From: Arenibacter palladensis
GTDB taxonomy: Bacteria; Bacteroidota; Bacteroidia; Flavobacteriales; Flavobacteriaceae
Assembly: GCF_900129275.1 (NCBI RefSeq)
Contig: NZ_FQUX01000001.1
Coordinates: 496,001 to 560,000, forward strand
Direction: 5' to 3'
Length of the DNA: 64,000 nucleotides
Shown here: piece after piece, positions 50,340 to 60,176 of the stretch
Layout of the letters: every line of letters begins with the position of its first letter
Numbering within the stretch: the stretch's first letter is position 1
The notes under the pieces: generated by a model
Seen by the model: the letters and a program-made list of their open reading frames with translations, nothing else
Database searches by the model: none
What the model was told of the DNA's origin: nothing
Translations under genes and position numbers: made by a program

Positions 50340-52025
50340 ATGAGTAAATCCGTTAACACTACTAGGGCACAAGATTCCACCAATGCCATTGAGCGCTTGT
50401 ACATAACAATGCGGCATCTTTTTAACCGTGGATTTTACAAGCCTTCAGGTGTTTCCGGAGCAACCTTAAGACAATCCCTTTTACAATTACGTCCAGAAAT
50501 ATATGGTTCCATTGCCGAGGAAAAGGCAGAGCTTAATGGACTTATGTATGTTTTGGAAAGATTGCCGGAAGGAATAGAACAATGTCGGTTTATAAACCTC
50601 ACCTCAGACGAAGGCTATGCTGGTTCCCAATTTAAACCTATTATTCCACCCAAAAGACGGAGAAACTGTTACAGGATCGATGATGAACAGATGAACATAG
50701 AGATTACCCGAGGCAGATCTGATATTTACGATATTCTGACCCATCTCACCTTTTTGTTCATCGAATCCGAGAAAATTAGTAAAAAGGTCCTTATAGAGGA
50801 TACGGATAAAACTATACGTGACTGGGTAAAATTGGAACAGGCCGCGAATAAGGAGGAACTTAGCCAGAGGGAAAGGGAAGTAGCCCTAATACATATGGCC
50901 AATATTTTGGGAAGGCCGTTTATTGAGGTAATGGCGATCCACAAAAAACTCTCAACGGCTTTGGAGCCAGAGCGATTTTTAAAGATCATCTATTGGTTGG
51001 GGAAACTAGCCATTGAAGAAGAAACCACTGGGAATAAAAGGGCCATTACTTTTAGTCCCATGTTACGAGAACGTTTGGGACATCACATTCATGGGGAACG
51101 TTGGGCCAACAGGATTAAAGCGGTATTACAGGAAAACGGACTTATGGAACGTCCCATCCATATTATAAGTGCCAATATGCACAGCGTAATGAATTCATTG
51201 TTCGCCAAAAAAGCCTTGTCCAAGACTTTGGCGGGAAAGACAAAATTGGAGACATATGAGGCTTTGAGCATCCCCAAAAATTCCCACTTAAGGGAAAAGG
51301 TGATTGCCCAAGCTAAAAAAAACGGTATGATCGCCATTGATGACGTTTCCGGCACCAATATAGATGTACAAATTTTTGACATGTCAAAATTGGGTAAAGG
51401 TGCCTGTTGTTACGATTTGCCTGCAAACTGTCCAGAAAATGAAAAACCTGTTATCTTTGTTATGGATTACGCCTTTGGGGAACAGGCTTATGAAACCATT
51501 GATGAATTATTAAAGCCATATAGAGTTAAAAAAAACCAAGAGGTATTTTTAAATGTGGCTTCCATTACCATTATGGGAAAGGCAGGAATTCTGGAAGGTG
51601 GCAAAGGGGATATAATGATTCCCGACGCCCACATTTTTGAAGGAACGGCAGATAATTACCCTTTTGACAATGAATTGCGAAAAGAAGATTTTGAAGGCAA
51701 CGGACTAAAAGTTTTACAAGGAGCTATGGTGACCGTCTTGGGAACCTCTTTGCAAAACAGGGACATCCTGAAATTCTTTCATGAATCCACTTGGAACGTA
51801 ATTGGGTTGGAAATGGAAGGGGTGCATTATCAGAAGGCAATACAATCCGCATCCAAAATTAGAAAAAGTATACGGGAAGATGTTAAAGTGCGTTATGCCT
51901 ATTATGCCTCCGATAACCCTTTGGAAACGGGGAGCACCTTGGCATCCGGTGGTTTGGGAACCACAGGGGTTAAACCCACCTATTTAATAACCGATAAAAT
52001 ACTAACACAAATATTTAATTCCTAG
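50340..52025 (+). CDS. DUF6909-like protein, uncharacterised
   Basis: A 561-residue cytoplasmic protein without signal peptide or membrane helices; I recall the family as DUF6909, seen in Flavobacteriaceae. The N-terminal half is helical with a basic stretch (IPPKRRRNCYRID). The C-terminal half has alternating strands and helices with PVIFVMDYAFGEQAYE, IMGKAGILEGGKGDIMIP and, near the end, VIGLEMEGVHYQKAI. The EMEG motif and strand before it resemble the purine-nucleoside-phosphorylase/MTA-nucleosidase active site; that link is my inference. It is three bases upstream of a Wzz-like gene and leads the polysaccharide operon. Confidence 0.75.
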   Translation: MSKSVNTTRAQDSTNAIERLYITMRHLFNRGFYKPSGVSGATLRQSLLQLRPEIYGSIAEEKAELNGLMYVLERLPEGIEQCRFINLTSDEGYAGSQFKPIIPPKRRRNCYRIDDEQMNIEITRGRSDIYDILTHLTFLFIESEKISKKVLIEDTDKTIRDWVKLEQAANKEELSQREREVALIHMANILGRPFIEVMAIHKKLSTALEPERFLKIIYWLGKLAIEEETTGNKRAITFSPMLRERLGHHIHGERWANRIKAVLQENGLMERPIHIISANMHSVMNSLFAKKALSKTLAGKTKLETYEALSIPKNSHLREKVIAQAKKNGMIAIDDVSGTNIDVQIFDMSKLGKGACCYDLPANCPENEKPVIFVMDYAFGEQAYETIDELLKPYRVKKNQEVFLNVASITIMGKAGILEGGKGDIMIPDAHIFEGTADNYPFDNELRKEDFEGNGLKVLQGAMVTVLGTSLQNRDILKFFHESTWNVIGLEMEGVHYQKAIQSASKIRKSIREDVKVRYAYYASDNPLETGSTLASGGLGTTGVKPTYLITDKILTQIFNS

Positions 52026-52028
52026 TTT

Positions 52029-53087
52029 ATGGCTAATCAACAACCGACGAATAGTAGCTCATCCTCTTCCGATGAAGTAGATTTGGGGCAACTGTTTCAA
52101 TTAATTGGAAACGGGTTCAAGAAATTTTTCCGTTTTATAGGTAATATTTTCAAAAGTATTTTCCATACGGTTATACTATTCCTGCTTTTTTTACAAAAGC
52201 ATTTCATAAAATTTGTAATAACTGCGGTTGTAGGTTTGGCTTTGGGAATTTATTTGGATATGATAAAAAAGCCGAAATTTATTTCGACTATGGTTGTTGA
52301 ACCCAATTTTAACAGTGTGCAACAATTATACAATAACGTAAATTTTTATAATGAGTTGGCGGCGGCAGAAGACTCCACCGCCTTAGCAGAAGCATTGGAT
52401 GTCAGTGTCTCCGAAGCTTTCAAACTAAAAAAGTTTGTAGTGGAGTCCTATTCGGATGAAAACCAAAAGGTGCAATTGTTCGACAAGTTTGTACGTAGTT
52501 TGGATTCCACAACAAAAAAGGCCATCGACATGGAAAACTATTTAAAAAACTTCAACTCCATGGATGCTAGATTCCATACTATATCAGTTACGGCAACTAA
52601 TAGTACAGTCGCAAAAAAGATTCAGCCCTCAATTATTAAGTCGATTTCGAGAAACGAATATTTTCAACTACAACAGAGCATTAGTGACCAAAATATAAGT
52701 TTACAGGACAGTCTTTACAAAAAACAGCTAATGGAAGTGGATTCTCTACAGCGTCTATATAAAAGGGTCATGGAAAAGGAAGCTGAAAAACCGCAACAAG
52801 GTACCAATATTAGTTTAGGGGAAAACGGAGGACAAGAAAATAAAGAATTAGCCTTGATCAACCAAGTGGATAAGTTAAAGGAAAACTTGGTATTGCTCAA
52901 TGAAGAAAGGGCCAACAAATCAAGCATACTAAATGTTATCTCTGCCTTCCCTAGAAGGGGTGTAGAGGTAAAGGGAATACTGAATAGCTATAAATTTTGG
53001 ATTCCCCTTGGATTTATCGGGATTACCCTATTAATCCTTAGTCTATTGGACTTAAATACCTACTTAAAGAACTACAAAAAGGAATAA
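52029..53087 (+). CDS. Wzz/chain-length-determinant-like inner-membrane protein
   Basis: A 352-residue protein with two membrane helices: one near residues 55-80 (VILFLLFLQKHFIKFVITAVVGLALGIYL, read across positions) and one near 323-343 (FWIPLGFIGITLLILSLLDL). The 240-residue periplasmic part between them is rich in coiled coil (DSLQRLYKRVMEKEAEKPQ). The topology is that of Wzz/PCP co-polymerases, which set polysaccharide chain length, but the sequence is divergent and the PGFP-type motif before helix 2 reads AFPRRGVEVKG. The rfb genes follow at three bases. Confidence 0.75.
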   Translation: MANQQPTNSSSSSSDEVDLGQLFQLIGNGFKKFFRFIGNIFKSIFHTVILFLLFLQKHFIKFVITAVVGLALGIYLDMIKKPKFISTMVVEPNFNSVQQLYNNVNFYNELAAAEDSTALAEALDVSVSEAFKLKKFVVESYSDENQKVQLFDKFVRSLDSTTKKAIDMENYLKNFNSMDARFHTISVTATNSTVAKKIQPSIIKSISRNEYFQLQQSISDQNISLQDSLYKKQLMEVDSLQRLYKRVMEKEAEKPQQGTNISLGENGGQENKELALINQVDKLKENLVLLNEERANKSSILNVISAFPRRGVEVKGILNSYKFWIPLGFIGITLLILSLLDLNTYLKNYKKE

Positions 53088-53090
53088 TCC

Positions 53091-54098
53091 ATGAACATAT
53101 TGGTTACAGGTGGGGCTGGGTTTATAGGAAGTAATTTTATACAATATTTTCTTAACGCCAATCCCAATGACCAAATTATCAATTTGGATCTTCTTACATA
53201 CGCAGGGAATCTAGAAAATCTCAAAGGAGTCGAAAGTTATGACAACTATCACTTCATTAAGGGTAACATATGCGATGTTTCCTTAGTTGAGGGTGTATTT
53301 ACAAAATACAAAGTTGATAATGTTATACACTTTGCTGCCGAATCGCATGTAGATAAGTCAATTGAAAATCCTGAAAATTTTATTAAAAGCAATATTGAAG
53401 GTACCTTTGTACTCTTGGAAACTGCTAAAAATTTTTGGATGAAATCCGTGAATCAACCCAAGGAAGGGTATGCAAATTCCCGTTTTCACCATATTTCTAC
53501 CGACGAGGTTTATGGAAGTTTAGGGTCTGAAGGCTTTTTTACCGAAAAGACCCCTTATGCCCCCAACAGTCCCTATAGCGCCTCAAAAGCTTCTTCTGAT
53601 TTCTTGGTAAGAAGTTACCATCACACCTATGGCCTAAATGTTGTTACCAGTAATTGTTCCAACAATTACGGACCACATCAACACGACGAAAAGTTGATAC
53701 CAACTATCATTAGAAAAGCCTTGAAAGGGGAAGATATTCCAATATATGGAGATGGGACCAATGTACGAGATTGGCTCTATGTAGAAGATCATTGTATAGG
53801 AATATCAACTATTTTTAAGCACGGCAAAACAGGGGAAACTTATCTTTTGGGTGGAAACTCGGAACAAACCAATATTGAAATTGTTAATCAAATTTGTCAA
53901 ATATTGGACCGTTTACTCCCTAAAAAACAAGGAAGTTATCTTGATCAATTGGCTTTTGTAACAGACCGCCCCGGACATGATTTTAGATATGCCATAGACT
54001 TCTCCAAGGTATCCGAAGAATTAGGTTGGAATCCAATACAAAATATAAATACTGGAATGGAAAAGACAGTCGGTTGGTATATTAATAAATATAATTAA
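53091..54098 (+). CDS. rfbB: dTDP-glucose 4,6-dehydratase
   Basis: Second enzyme of dTDP-L-rhamnose synthesis, an extended short-chain dehydrogenase. 335 residues: NAD-binding GGAGFIGSNF (7-16), HFAAESHVDKSI, the STDEVYGSL segment with catalytic Thr/Asp/Glu, and YSASKASSDFLV (Tyr-X3-Lys). NCSNNYGPHQHDEKLIP is a family hallmark. Three bases after the Wzz-like gene; rfbA follows. Confidence 0.97.
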   Translation: MNILVTGGAGFIGSNFIQYFLNANPNDQIINLDLLTYAGNLENLKGVESYDNYHFIKGNICDVSLVEGVFTKYKVDNVIHFAAESHVDKSIENPENFIKSNIEGTFVLLETAKNFWMKSVNQPKEGYANSRFHHISTDEVYGSLGSEGFFTEKTPYAPNSPYSASKASSDFLVRSYHHTYGLNVVTSNCSNNYGPHQHDEKLIPTIIRKALKGEDIPIYGDGTNVRDWLYVEDHCIGISTIFKHGKTGETYLLGGNSEQTNIEIVNQICQILDRLLPKKQGSYLDQLAFVTDRPGHDFRYAIDFSKVSEELGWNPIQNINTGMEKTVGWYINKYN

Positions 54099-54155
54099 AA
54101 ATAACTCGGTTTTTGGCCTTCGCAGAAAAGGGTAGAGTAACATAAAAACAAAAAG

Positions 54156-55013
54156 ATGAAAGGCATCATATTGGCAGGAGGTTCAGGAACTAGATTATAC
54201 CCCATTACTATTGCGATCAGCAAACAACTCATGCCCATCTACGATAAGCCCATGATTTATTATCCATTGGCCACCTTATTGTCGGCCGGAATCAGGGAAA
54301 TACTGATTATTACTACGCCGCAAGACAGGAACCTCTTTGAAAAATTGTTGGGAGATGGATCCCAATTGGGCTGCGATTTTAAGTATGCCTGTCAGAAAGA
54401 GCCAAAAGGGCTTGCAGAGGCGTTTATTATAGGGGAAGAATTTCTTGGAAAGGATAAAGTAGCCCTGATTTTGGGCGATAATATTTTTTATGGGTCCGGT
54501 TTAGCTGATCTACTACAAGCTAATAATGATCCGGATGGTGGAATTATCTACGGGTATCATGTTCAAGATCCCCAGCGTTATGGCGTGGTGGAATTTAATG
54601 CAGATGGTAAAGCCATAAGTATAGAAGAAAAACCAACCCATCCAAAATCGAACTACGCAGTTCCAGGTATATATTTTTATGATAACGAGGTAATAGAAAT
54701 TGCCAAAAGTATAAAACCTAGTGATCGGGGAGAACTTGAGATTACTGATATCAATAAGGCATATTTGGATAAAGGCAAACTAAAAGTGAGTATCTTGGAC
54801 AGGGGAACAGCTTGGTTGGACACTGGTACTTTTGCCTCCTTAATGCAGGCCTCACAATTTGTAGAGGTAATTGAAGAACGACAAGGCCTTAAAATTGGTG
54901 CTATAGAAGAAATTGCTTATACCATGGGGTATATTTCAAAAGACCAACTGCACAGTTTGGCAGAACCCCTCTTAAAAAGTGGTTATGGAAAGTATTTACT
55001 TAATCTAAAATAA
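54156..55013 (+). CDS. rfbA: Glucose-1-phosphate thymidylyltransferase
   Basis: First step of dTDP-rhamnose synthesis, dTTP + glucose-1-phosphate to dTDP-glucose. 285 residues with the nucleotide-binding [13 protein letters not shown] (6-18), [25 protein letters not shown] and VEEKP-type [14 protein letters not shown]. Length is typical. It is allosterically inhibited by dTDP-rhamnose in the family. Confidence 0.97.
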   Translation: MKGIILAGGSGTRLYPITIAISKQLMPIYDKPMIYYPLATLLSAGIREILIITTPQDRNLFEKLLGDGSQLGCDFKYACQKEPKGLAEAFIIGEEFLGKDKVALILGDNIFYGSGLADLLQANNDPDGGIIYGYHVQDPQRYGVVEFNADGKAISIEEKPTHPKSNYAVPGIYFYDNEVIEIAKSIKPSDRGELEITDINKAYLDKGKLKVSILDRGTAWLDTGTFASLMQASQFVEVIEERQGLKIGAIEEIAYTMGYISKDQLHSLAEPLLKSGYGKYLLNLK

Positions 55014-55042
55014 ATCTATTCTTTAAAGCCCTAAGTTTAATC

Positions 55043-55588
55043 GTGAAAATTACAAGCACTTTATTGCAAGGATGTTATGTTTTGGAACCTTTGGTTCACC
55101 AAGACAAAAGGGGCTTGTTCTTTGAGTCCTACCACCAAAAGAAATTGGAGGAATATATTGGTGAGAAGATCAATTTTGTTCAAGACAATATCTCCATTTC
55201 CAAAAAAGGAGTGTTGAGGGGCTTGCACTATCAAACTGGGGAACATTCCCAAGCAAAATTAGTGCAGGTGTTAAAAGGAGAAGTATTGGACGTGGTTGTG
55301 GACCTAAGGAAGCAGAGTACTACCTTTGGAGCGCATTTCAAATTAAAGCTATCGTCCGAAAATCATAAATCCATTTTTATACCAAAGGGTATGGCACATG
55401 GTTTCCTTGCCTTGACCAAAGAGGTCATTTTTGCTTATAAGTGTGATGAATATTATCATCCACAATCCGAAGCAGGAATTTTGTTTAATGACCCGGATTT
55501 GGATATTGAATGGGAATTTAATGAAGCCAAAATGATCCTTTCCGCAAAAGATCTAAAATTGCCGTTATGGAAGGATCGCAAAATTTAA
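55043..55588 (+). CDS. rfbC: dTDP-4-dehydrorhamnose 3,5-epimerase
   Basis: Third enzyme of the rhamnose pathway, a cupin. 181 residues starting at a GTG (KITSTLLQGCYVLEP), the only start that fits the family. The catalytic histidine is in GVLRGLHYQ, the tyrosine in AYKCDEYYHP, and IPKGMAHGFLAL is the conserved loop. The 3' end overlaps rfbD by 22 bases. Confidence 0.95.
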   Translation: MKITSTLLQGCYVLEPLVHQDKRGLFFESYHQKKLEEYIGEKINFVQDNISISKKGVLRGLHYQTGEHSQAKLVQVLKGEVLDVVVDLRKQSTTFGAHFKLKLSSENHKSIFIPKGMAHGFLALTKEVIFAYKCDEYYHPQSEAGILFNDPDLDIEWEFNEAKMILSAKDLKLPLWKDRKI

Positions 55589-56367
55589 AACGGATATTGG
55601 TTGCTGGGGCAGCTGGACAATTAGGTTTAAGCCTTCAGGATTTGGCTTCAGAATATCCAGACATGGATTTCGTTTTTAAAAATTCCACTGAATTAAACAT
55701 TACAGATAAGGATAAGGTCAACAAAATTTTCTCAACAGGCGGTTTTCACTATTGTATTAATTGTGCAGCTTACACCAAAGTTGATGAAGCAGAGAAAAGC
55801 TCGGAAATGGCCTTTAAAGTGAATGCAGAAGGCGTTAAAAACTTAGCTTTGGCTTGCAAGCTTAAAAATGTTACCTTCATTCACATATCCACCGATTATG
55901 TCTTTGATGGGGAAAAAGGATCGCCATATACGGTTGATGACCAACCCAACCCCATCAACATGTATGGAAAATCTAAATGGGAGGGGGAAAAGTACATACA
56001 GGAAATATTGGATAAGTATTTTATTGTCCGTACTTCTTGGTTGTATCATAAAAAACATGGCAACAACTTTTATAAGACCATATTGAAAAAGGCAAAGAAG
56101 GGGGAAGTGTTGCGAATTACAGATGAACAAATTGGTTGTCCAACTAATGCTGCAAACCTTGCCAAATATCTATTGAAGCATATATTAACTGAAAATCAGG
56201 AGTATGGCATTTACCATTTTACGGACGGACAAGTTATGAGCTGGTACGGTTTTGCACAAAACATTTTGAAAGAAAACGATTTGAAAAATACAACAAACAT
56301 TGTGAAGGACAATAATTATCGTAGTTTTGCCATAAGGCCGAAATTTAGTGTATTACGAATTAAGTGA
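55567..56367 (+). CDS. rfbD: dTDP-4-dehydrorhamnose reductase
   Basis: Last enzyme of dTDP-L-rhamnose synthesis, NAD(P)H-dependent. 266 residues: Rossmann GAAGQLGLS, CAAYTKVDEAE, STDYVFDGEK, YGKSKWEGE (Tyr-X3-Lys) and FIVRTSWLY. The ATG lies within the end of rfbC, suggesting coupled translation. With rfbB, A and C it makes a complete pathway. Confidence 0.95.
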   Translation: MEGSQNLKRILVAGAAGQLGLSLQDLASEYPDMDFVFKNSTELNITDKDKVNKIFSTGGFHYCINCAAYTKVDEAEKSSEMAFKVNAEGVKNLALACKLKNVTFIHISTDYVFDGEKGSPYTVDDQPNPINMYGKSKWEGEKYIQEILDKYFIVRTSWLYHKKHGNNFYKTILKKAKKGEVLRITDEQIGCPTNAANLAKYLLKHILTENQEYGIYHFTDGQVMSWYGFAQNILKENDLKNTTNIVKDNNYRSFAIRPKFSVLRIK

Positions 56368-56386
56368 CGTATAATTGACTCTCAAA

Positions 56387-57520
56387 ATGAAAATAAAAAA
56401 CCTAATAATTTTTGGTACTCGGCCAGAAGCCATAAAGATGGCACCCCTAGTAAAAGAATTTCTTAAATTTCCTGATAATTTTGAAACTAAAGTCTGCATT
56501 ACTGCCCAACATAGGGAAATGTTAGATCAGGTATTGGATTTTTTCGAAATCGAACCTGATTTTGATTTGAATTTAATGAAGCCAAATCAAAATCTTTACT
56601 CACTTACCGCTGACATTATTACTAATCTTAAACCAGTATTGGAGGAGTTTCAGCCGAAATACGTATATGTCCATGGGGATACCACAACAACTATGGCCGC
56701 AAGCTTAGCTTCTTTTTATTTTGGTGCACAAGTGTGCCATATTGAAGCTGGCCTAAGAACCTTTAATATGCAATCCCCTTTCCCCGAAGAGATGAACAGA
56801 AGTGTAACAGGAGTAGTGAGCAACATACATTTTGCTCCAACGACTACTTCTAAGAATAATTTATTACGGGAGAATAAAAAGGAAGAAAGCATCATCATTA
56901 CGGGAAATACGGTTATTGATGCCCTATTATTCAGTGTAAATAAAGTGAATAGTCAAGAATTTGAAGATAATGAAGTATCTCAATTAAAGTCACTTATCTA
57001 TCCAGATAAAAAGTTAATATTGGTGACAGGACACAGAAGGGAAAATCATGGTCAGGGTTTTATTAATATATGTGGCGCACTAAAGCGGATAGCCTTAGTC
57101 CATCCAGAAACACAAATTGTATATCCAGTGCATCTTAACCCAAATGTACAGAAGCCCGTATATGAGTTACTCGCGGATATCCCCAATATTTCGCTTATTG
57201 CTCCACTTTCCTACCCTGCTTTTGTTTGGCTTATGGAGAAGTCTTATCTAATCATTACGGATAGTGGTGGTGTACAGGAAGAAGCACCTAGTCTAGGAAA
57301 ACCCGTTTTGGTAATGCGCGACACAACAGAGCGTCCCGAAGCCGTAAATGCGGGTACCGTAGTACTTGTAGGTACCAACCAAGAGAAAATTGTTTCTGAA
57401 ACTTACAAACTATTAAATGACCCTCAGGAGTATGAGCGAATGGGGAAACTACATAACCCTTATGGAGATGGGAATGCTTGTAGCAGGGTAATAAATCATA
57501 TATTGGAGATAAATGCCTGA
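56387..57520 (+). CDS. wecB: UDP-N-acetylglucosamine 2-epimerase (non-hydrolysing)
   Basis: Interconverts UDP-GlcNAc and UDP-ManNAc. From ATG 56387 it has 377 residues (MKIKNLIIFGTRPEAIKM); an upstream TTG at 56375 is less likely. Key motifs are GTRPEAIKMAP, VHGDTTTTMA, HIEAGLRT, PEEMNR, GHRREN and ITDSGGVQEEAPSLGKP. It works with the dehydrogenase encoded next to give UDP-ManNAcA for a surface glycan. Confidence 0.96.
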   Translation: MKIKNLIIFGTRPEAIKMAPLVKEFLKFPDNFETKVCITAQHREMLDQVLDFFEIEPDFDLNLMKPNQNLYSLTADIITNLKPVLEEFQPKYVYVHGDTTTTMAASLASFYFGAQVCHIEAGLRTFNMQSPFPEEMNRSVTGVVSNIHFAPTTTSKNNLLRENKKEESIIITGNTVIDALLFSVNKVNSQEFEDNEVSQLKSLIYPDKKLILVTGHRRENHGQGFINICGALKRIALVHPETQIVYPVHLNPNVQKPVYELLADIPNISLIAPLSYPAFVWLMEKSYLIITDSGGVQEEAPSLGKPVLVMRDTTERPEAVNAGTVVLVGTNQEKIVSETYKLLNDPQEYERMGKLHNPYGDGNACSRVINHILEINA

Positions 57521-57636
57521 GCAACAATAAAAAATAATAATTATTCTTATGCTTTTCACGCTCACTATACCGCATTAAACATTAGAATTATATATTCGAA
57601 AAGAAAGCACATTCAACTGAAATAATTCCATTCAAT

Positions 57637-58848
57637 ATGAACAAACCAGAAGTAGTAATGATAGGCTTGGGCTATATTGGGCTTCCTACTGCCGCGTTAA
57701 TAGCACAAAATAAAACATATGTCCATGGTGTGGATGTTAATCCCAAGGTGGTGGAAACCATTAATGCTGGTAAAATTCATATTATTGAACCGGAATTGGA
57801 CGAGGCTGTAGCCAATGCTGTAGCCGAAGGCTTTCTTAAAGCCGCCACTTCACCTGTAGAAGCCAATACCTACCTAATAGTCGTACCTACACCATTTAAA
57901 GCCAAAAATGAACCGGATATCTCTTTTGTAGAAGCTGCAACAAGGGCTGTTCTTCCGTTATTAAAAGAAGATGACCTCTATATAATAGAGTCTACCTCAC
58001 CTGTAGGAACTACCGAAAAAATGATGGGCCTTATTTATGACAATCGCCCTGAATTAGAAGGAAAATTGAATATCGCTTATTGCCCAGAACGTGTTCTGCC
58101 GGGTAATGTGATGTACGAACTAGTTCATAATGACAGGGTAATAGGAGGGGTCAACCAAGCCTCTACAGATAAAGCAACTGCCTTTTATAAACAATTCATA
58201 AAAGGTGAATTGCACAAGGCAAATGCCCGAACTGCCGAAATGTGCAAATTGGTTGAAAATTCTTCCCGTGATGTACAAATTGCGTTTGCTAACGAATTGT
58301 CCTTAATCTGTGATAAGGCAGATATCAATGTATGGGAATTAATTGCACTAGCAAATAAACACCCAAGAGTTAATATTTTACAGCCTGGTTGTGGAGTAGG
58401 TGGGCACTGTATTGCCGTAGACCCTTATTTCATTGTTGCGGAATACCCCATGGAATCGCAAATTATAGGTAAGGCCCGGGAAATAAACAATTACAAATCT
58501 TTTTGGTGTGCAGAAAAAGTTCAAACTGCCAAATTGCAATTTGAACTGCAGCATGGCAGAAAGCCCAGTATAGCCCTTATGGGATTGGCATTTAAACCGA
58601 ACATTGACGACTTACGTGAATCACCTGCAAAATATATTGTCCAAAAGGTATTGCAAAATGCCAATAACGAAGAATATTTTATAGTAGAACCCAATATTGT
58701 TGAACACAAGGTATTTAAGCTCACCCCTTTTGAGGATGCCGCAAAAAAAGCTGATATTATTGTTTTTTTAGTGGCCCATAAGGAGTTTAAAACTCTAGAA
58801 TTCAACCAAGATCAAGTGATATTGGATTTTTGCGGGGTAACCAATTAG
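57637..58848 (+). CDS. wecC: UDP-N-acetyl-D-mannosamine dehydrogenase
   Basis: Oxidises UDP-ManNAc to UDP-ManNAcA with two NAD+. 403 residues: NAD-binding GLGYIGLPTAALIA (6-19), ESTSPVGTTE, CPERVLPGN, and the catalytic cysteine in LQPGCGVGGHCIAVDP (the GGHC Cys). The C-terminal UDP-binding domain contains GLAFKPNIDDLRESPA. Together with wecB it indicates a mannosaminuronic acid-containing polymer. Confidence 0.95.
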   Translation: MNKPEVVMIGLGYIGLPTAALIAQNKTYVHGVDVNPKVVETINAGKIHIIEPELDEAVANAVAEGFLKAATSPVEANTYLIVVPTPFKAKNEPDISFVEAATRAVLPLLKEDDLYIIESTSPVGTTEKMMGLIYDNRPELEGKLNIAYCPERVLPGNVMYELVHNDRVIGGVNQASTDKATAFYKQFIKGELHKANARTAEMCKLVENSSRDVQIAFANELSLICDKADINVWELIALANKHPRVNILQPGCGVGGHCIAVDPYFIVAEYPMESQIIGKAREINNYKSFWCAEKVQTAKLQFELQHGRKPSIALMGLAFKPNIDDLRESPAKYIVQKVLQNANNEEYFIVEPNIVEHKVFKLTPFEDAAKKADIIVFLVAHKEFKTLEFNQDQVILDFCGVTN

Positions 58849-58876
58849 GAAGAACTACAACGAATATTGGAAAATA

Positions 58877-60175
58877 ATGAAGCAATCATGGAAAAGAAGT
58901 TTTGGCATTTTATTGATTGCTACTTTATTAAGTAAATTAGTAGGTTTTTTAAGGGAGATTGTCATTGCATCCAAATTTGGTGTATCCAATGAATTCGATA
59001 TTTTACTGACCGTTTTTGTTGTGCCCAATATGATAATTAGCCTTCTATTATATGCCATACCACATATTGTTATTCCACGACTTGATCTAAGGGAGAAATC
59101 CAACTCAAATTTTTATACCGTTTTCTCAAAACAATTTTTTTGGCCTTACATTATATTTCTGATTGCCATTCTAATTATATACAACATCTTTTTTACGGTA
59201 TATATAAAATATTTTCCCACTTCAGAATTTATTGACCATATTCAACTAGTATCCAATTTAACCATAATATTTTCGTTTTTCGTTTTTTTTAGTTCTCTGT
59301 TCAATATTTTAAAGGCAGTTTACAACGCCAAGGAGCGATTTGTTTTACCCGCTTTTACACCTTTGCTAATACATTTTTCTGTCATTTTTTTCGTAATGTT
59401 CCTATATGAGGAACATGGAGTATATTCCTTTGCATACGGCTTATTGGTTGGAGCCATACTACAAATAGGAGTTTTTGTGTGGGATTTGACCCAGAAAAAG
59501 AACTTGGTTTTTTTAAAGCCTGCATTGCAACCAAACCATCTGGACTTATCTTCATATGTAATAATTATATTGATAGAATTCCTGGGCCAGAGCTACACTC
59601 TTATCGATCGATCATTTATACAACAATTACCCAGTGGACATGTCTCCTCCATGTATTATGCCGGTATTCTGAATAATTTACCCGTAACGATCTTGGGGCT
59701 AACATTTGGAACAGTTTTCTTTCCTAAAATAACCTTGTATGTACAGGAAAAACGTTTTGAGGTGTTATGGAAATTTTTAAAAAAAGGGTTAATTTTAGCC
59801 TTCACAGTAGCTATCCCGTTTACCCTTTTCTTCATGATTTTTGGGAAAGAAATTATAATATTAATGTTTGAAAGGGGAGCCTTTACAAGGGATGCAAGTG
59901 TTATAACCAGTGGTTATCTAAGTGCACTTTCCATTGGACTACCTTTTATTTTTATACATATTTTACTGGCAAAAATATGTTTTGCTTTCCATGTAGAAAA
60001 GATACTATTAACGAGTACATTCCTCGCGATATTACTAAAAATAGCTTTAAGCCATTATTTTGTTGGCAACCTGTTCTATTGGGGTCTTTCCCTTTCTACA
60101 AGTATAAGTTTCCTTGTAAATGTCCTGGTTCTATGTATTTTGTTATATAAAAACAAAGCCCAAATGGTAAAATAA
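58877..60175 (+). CDS. MurJ-like lipid-linked oligosaccharide flippase
   Basis: A 432-residue membrane protein with about 12-14 helices of the MVF/MurJ branch of the MOP superfamily. Visible hallmarks are the start KQSWKRSFGILLIATLLSKLVG read as a helix-1 lead, GFLREIVIASKFGVSNEFD (the R/A-x-x-FG loop), and KAVYNAKERFVLPAFTPLL. In this context it is more likely a dedicated exporter of glycan repeat units than the essential MurJ. It is shorter than typical MurJ (about 500) and markedly AT-rich compared with upstream genes. Confidence 0.85.
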   Translation: MKQSWKRSFGILLIATLLSKLVGFLREIVIASKFGVSNEFDILLTVFVVPNMIISLLLYAIPHIVIPRLDLREKSNSNFYTVFSKQFFWPYIIFLIAILIIYNIFFTVYIKYFPTSEFIDHIQLVSNLTIIFSFFVFFSSLFNILKAVYNAKERFVLPAFTPLLIHFSVIFFVMFLYEEHGVYSFAYGLLVGAILQIGVFVWDLTQKKNLVFLKPALQPNHLDLSSYVIIILIEFLGQSYTLIDRSFIQQLPSGHVSSMYYAGILNNLPVTILGLTFGTVFFPKITLYVQEKRFEVLWKFLKKGLILAFTVAIPFTLFFMIFGKEIIILMFERGAFTRDASVITSGYLSALSIGLPFIFIHILLAKICFAFHVEKILLTSTFLAILLKIALSHYFVGNLFYWGLSLSTSISFLVNVLVLCILLYKNKAQMVK

Positions 60176-60176
60176 A

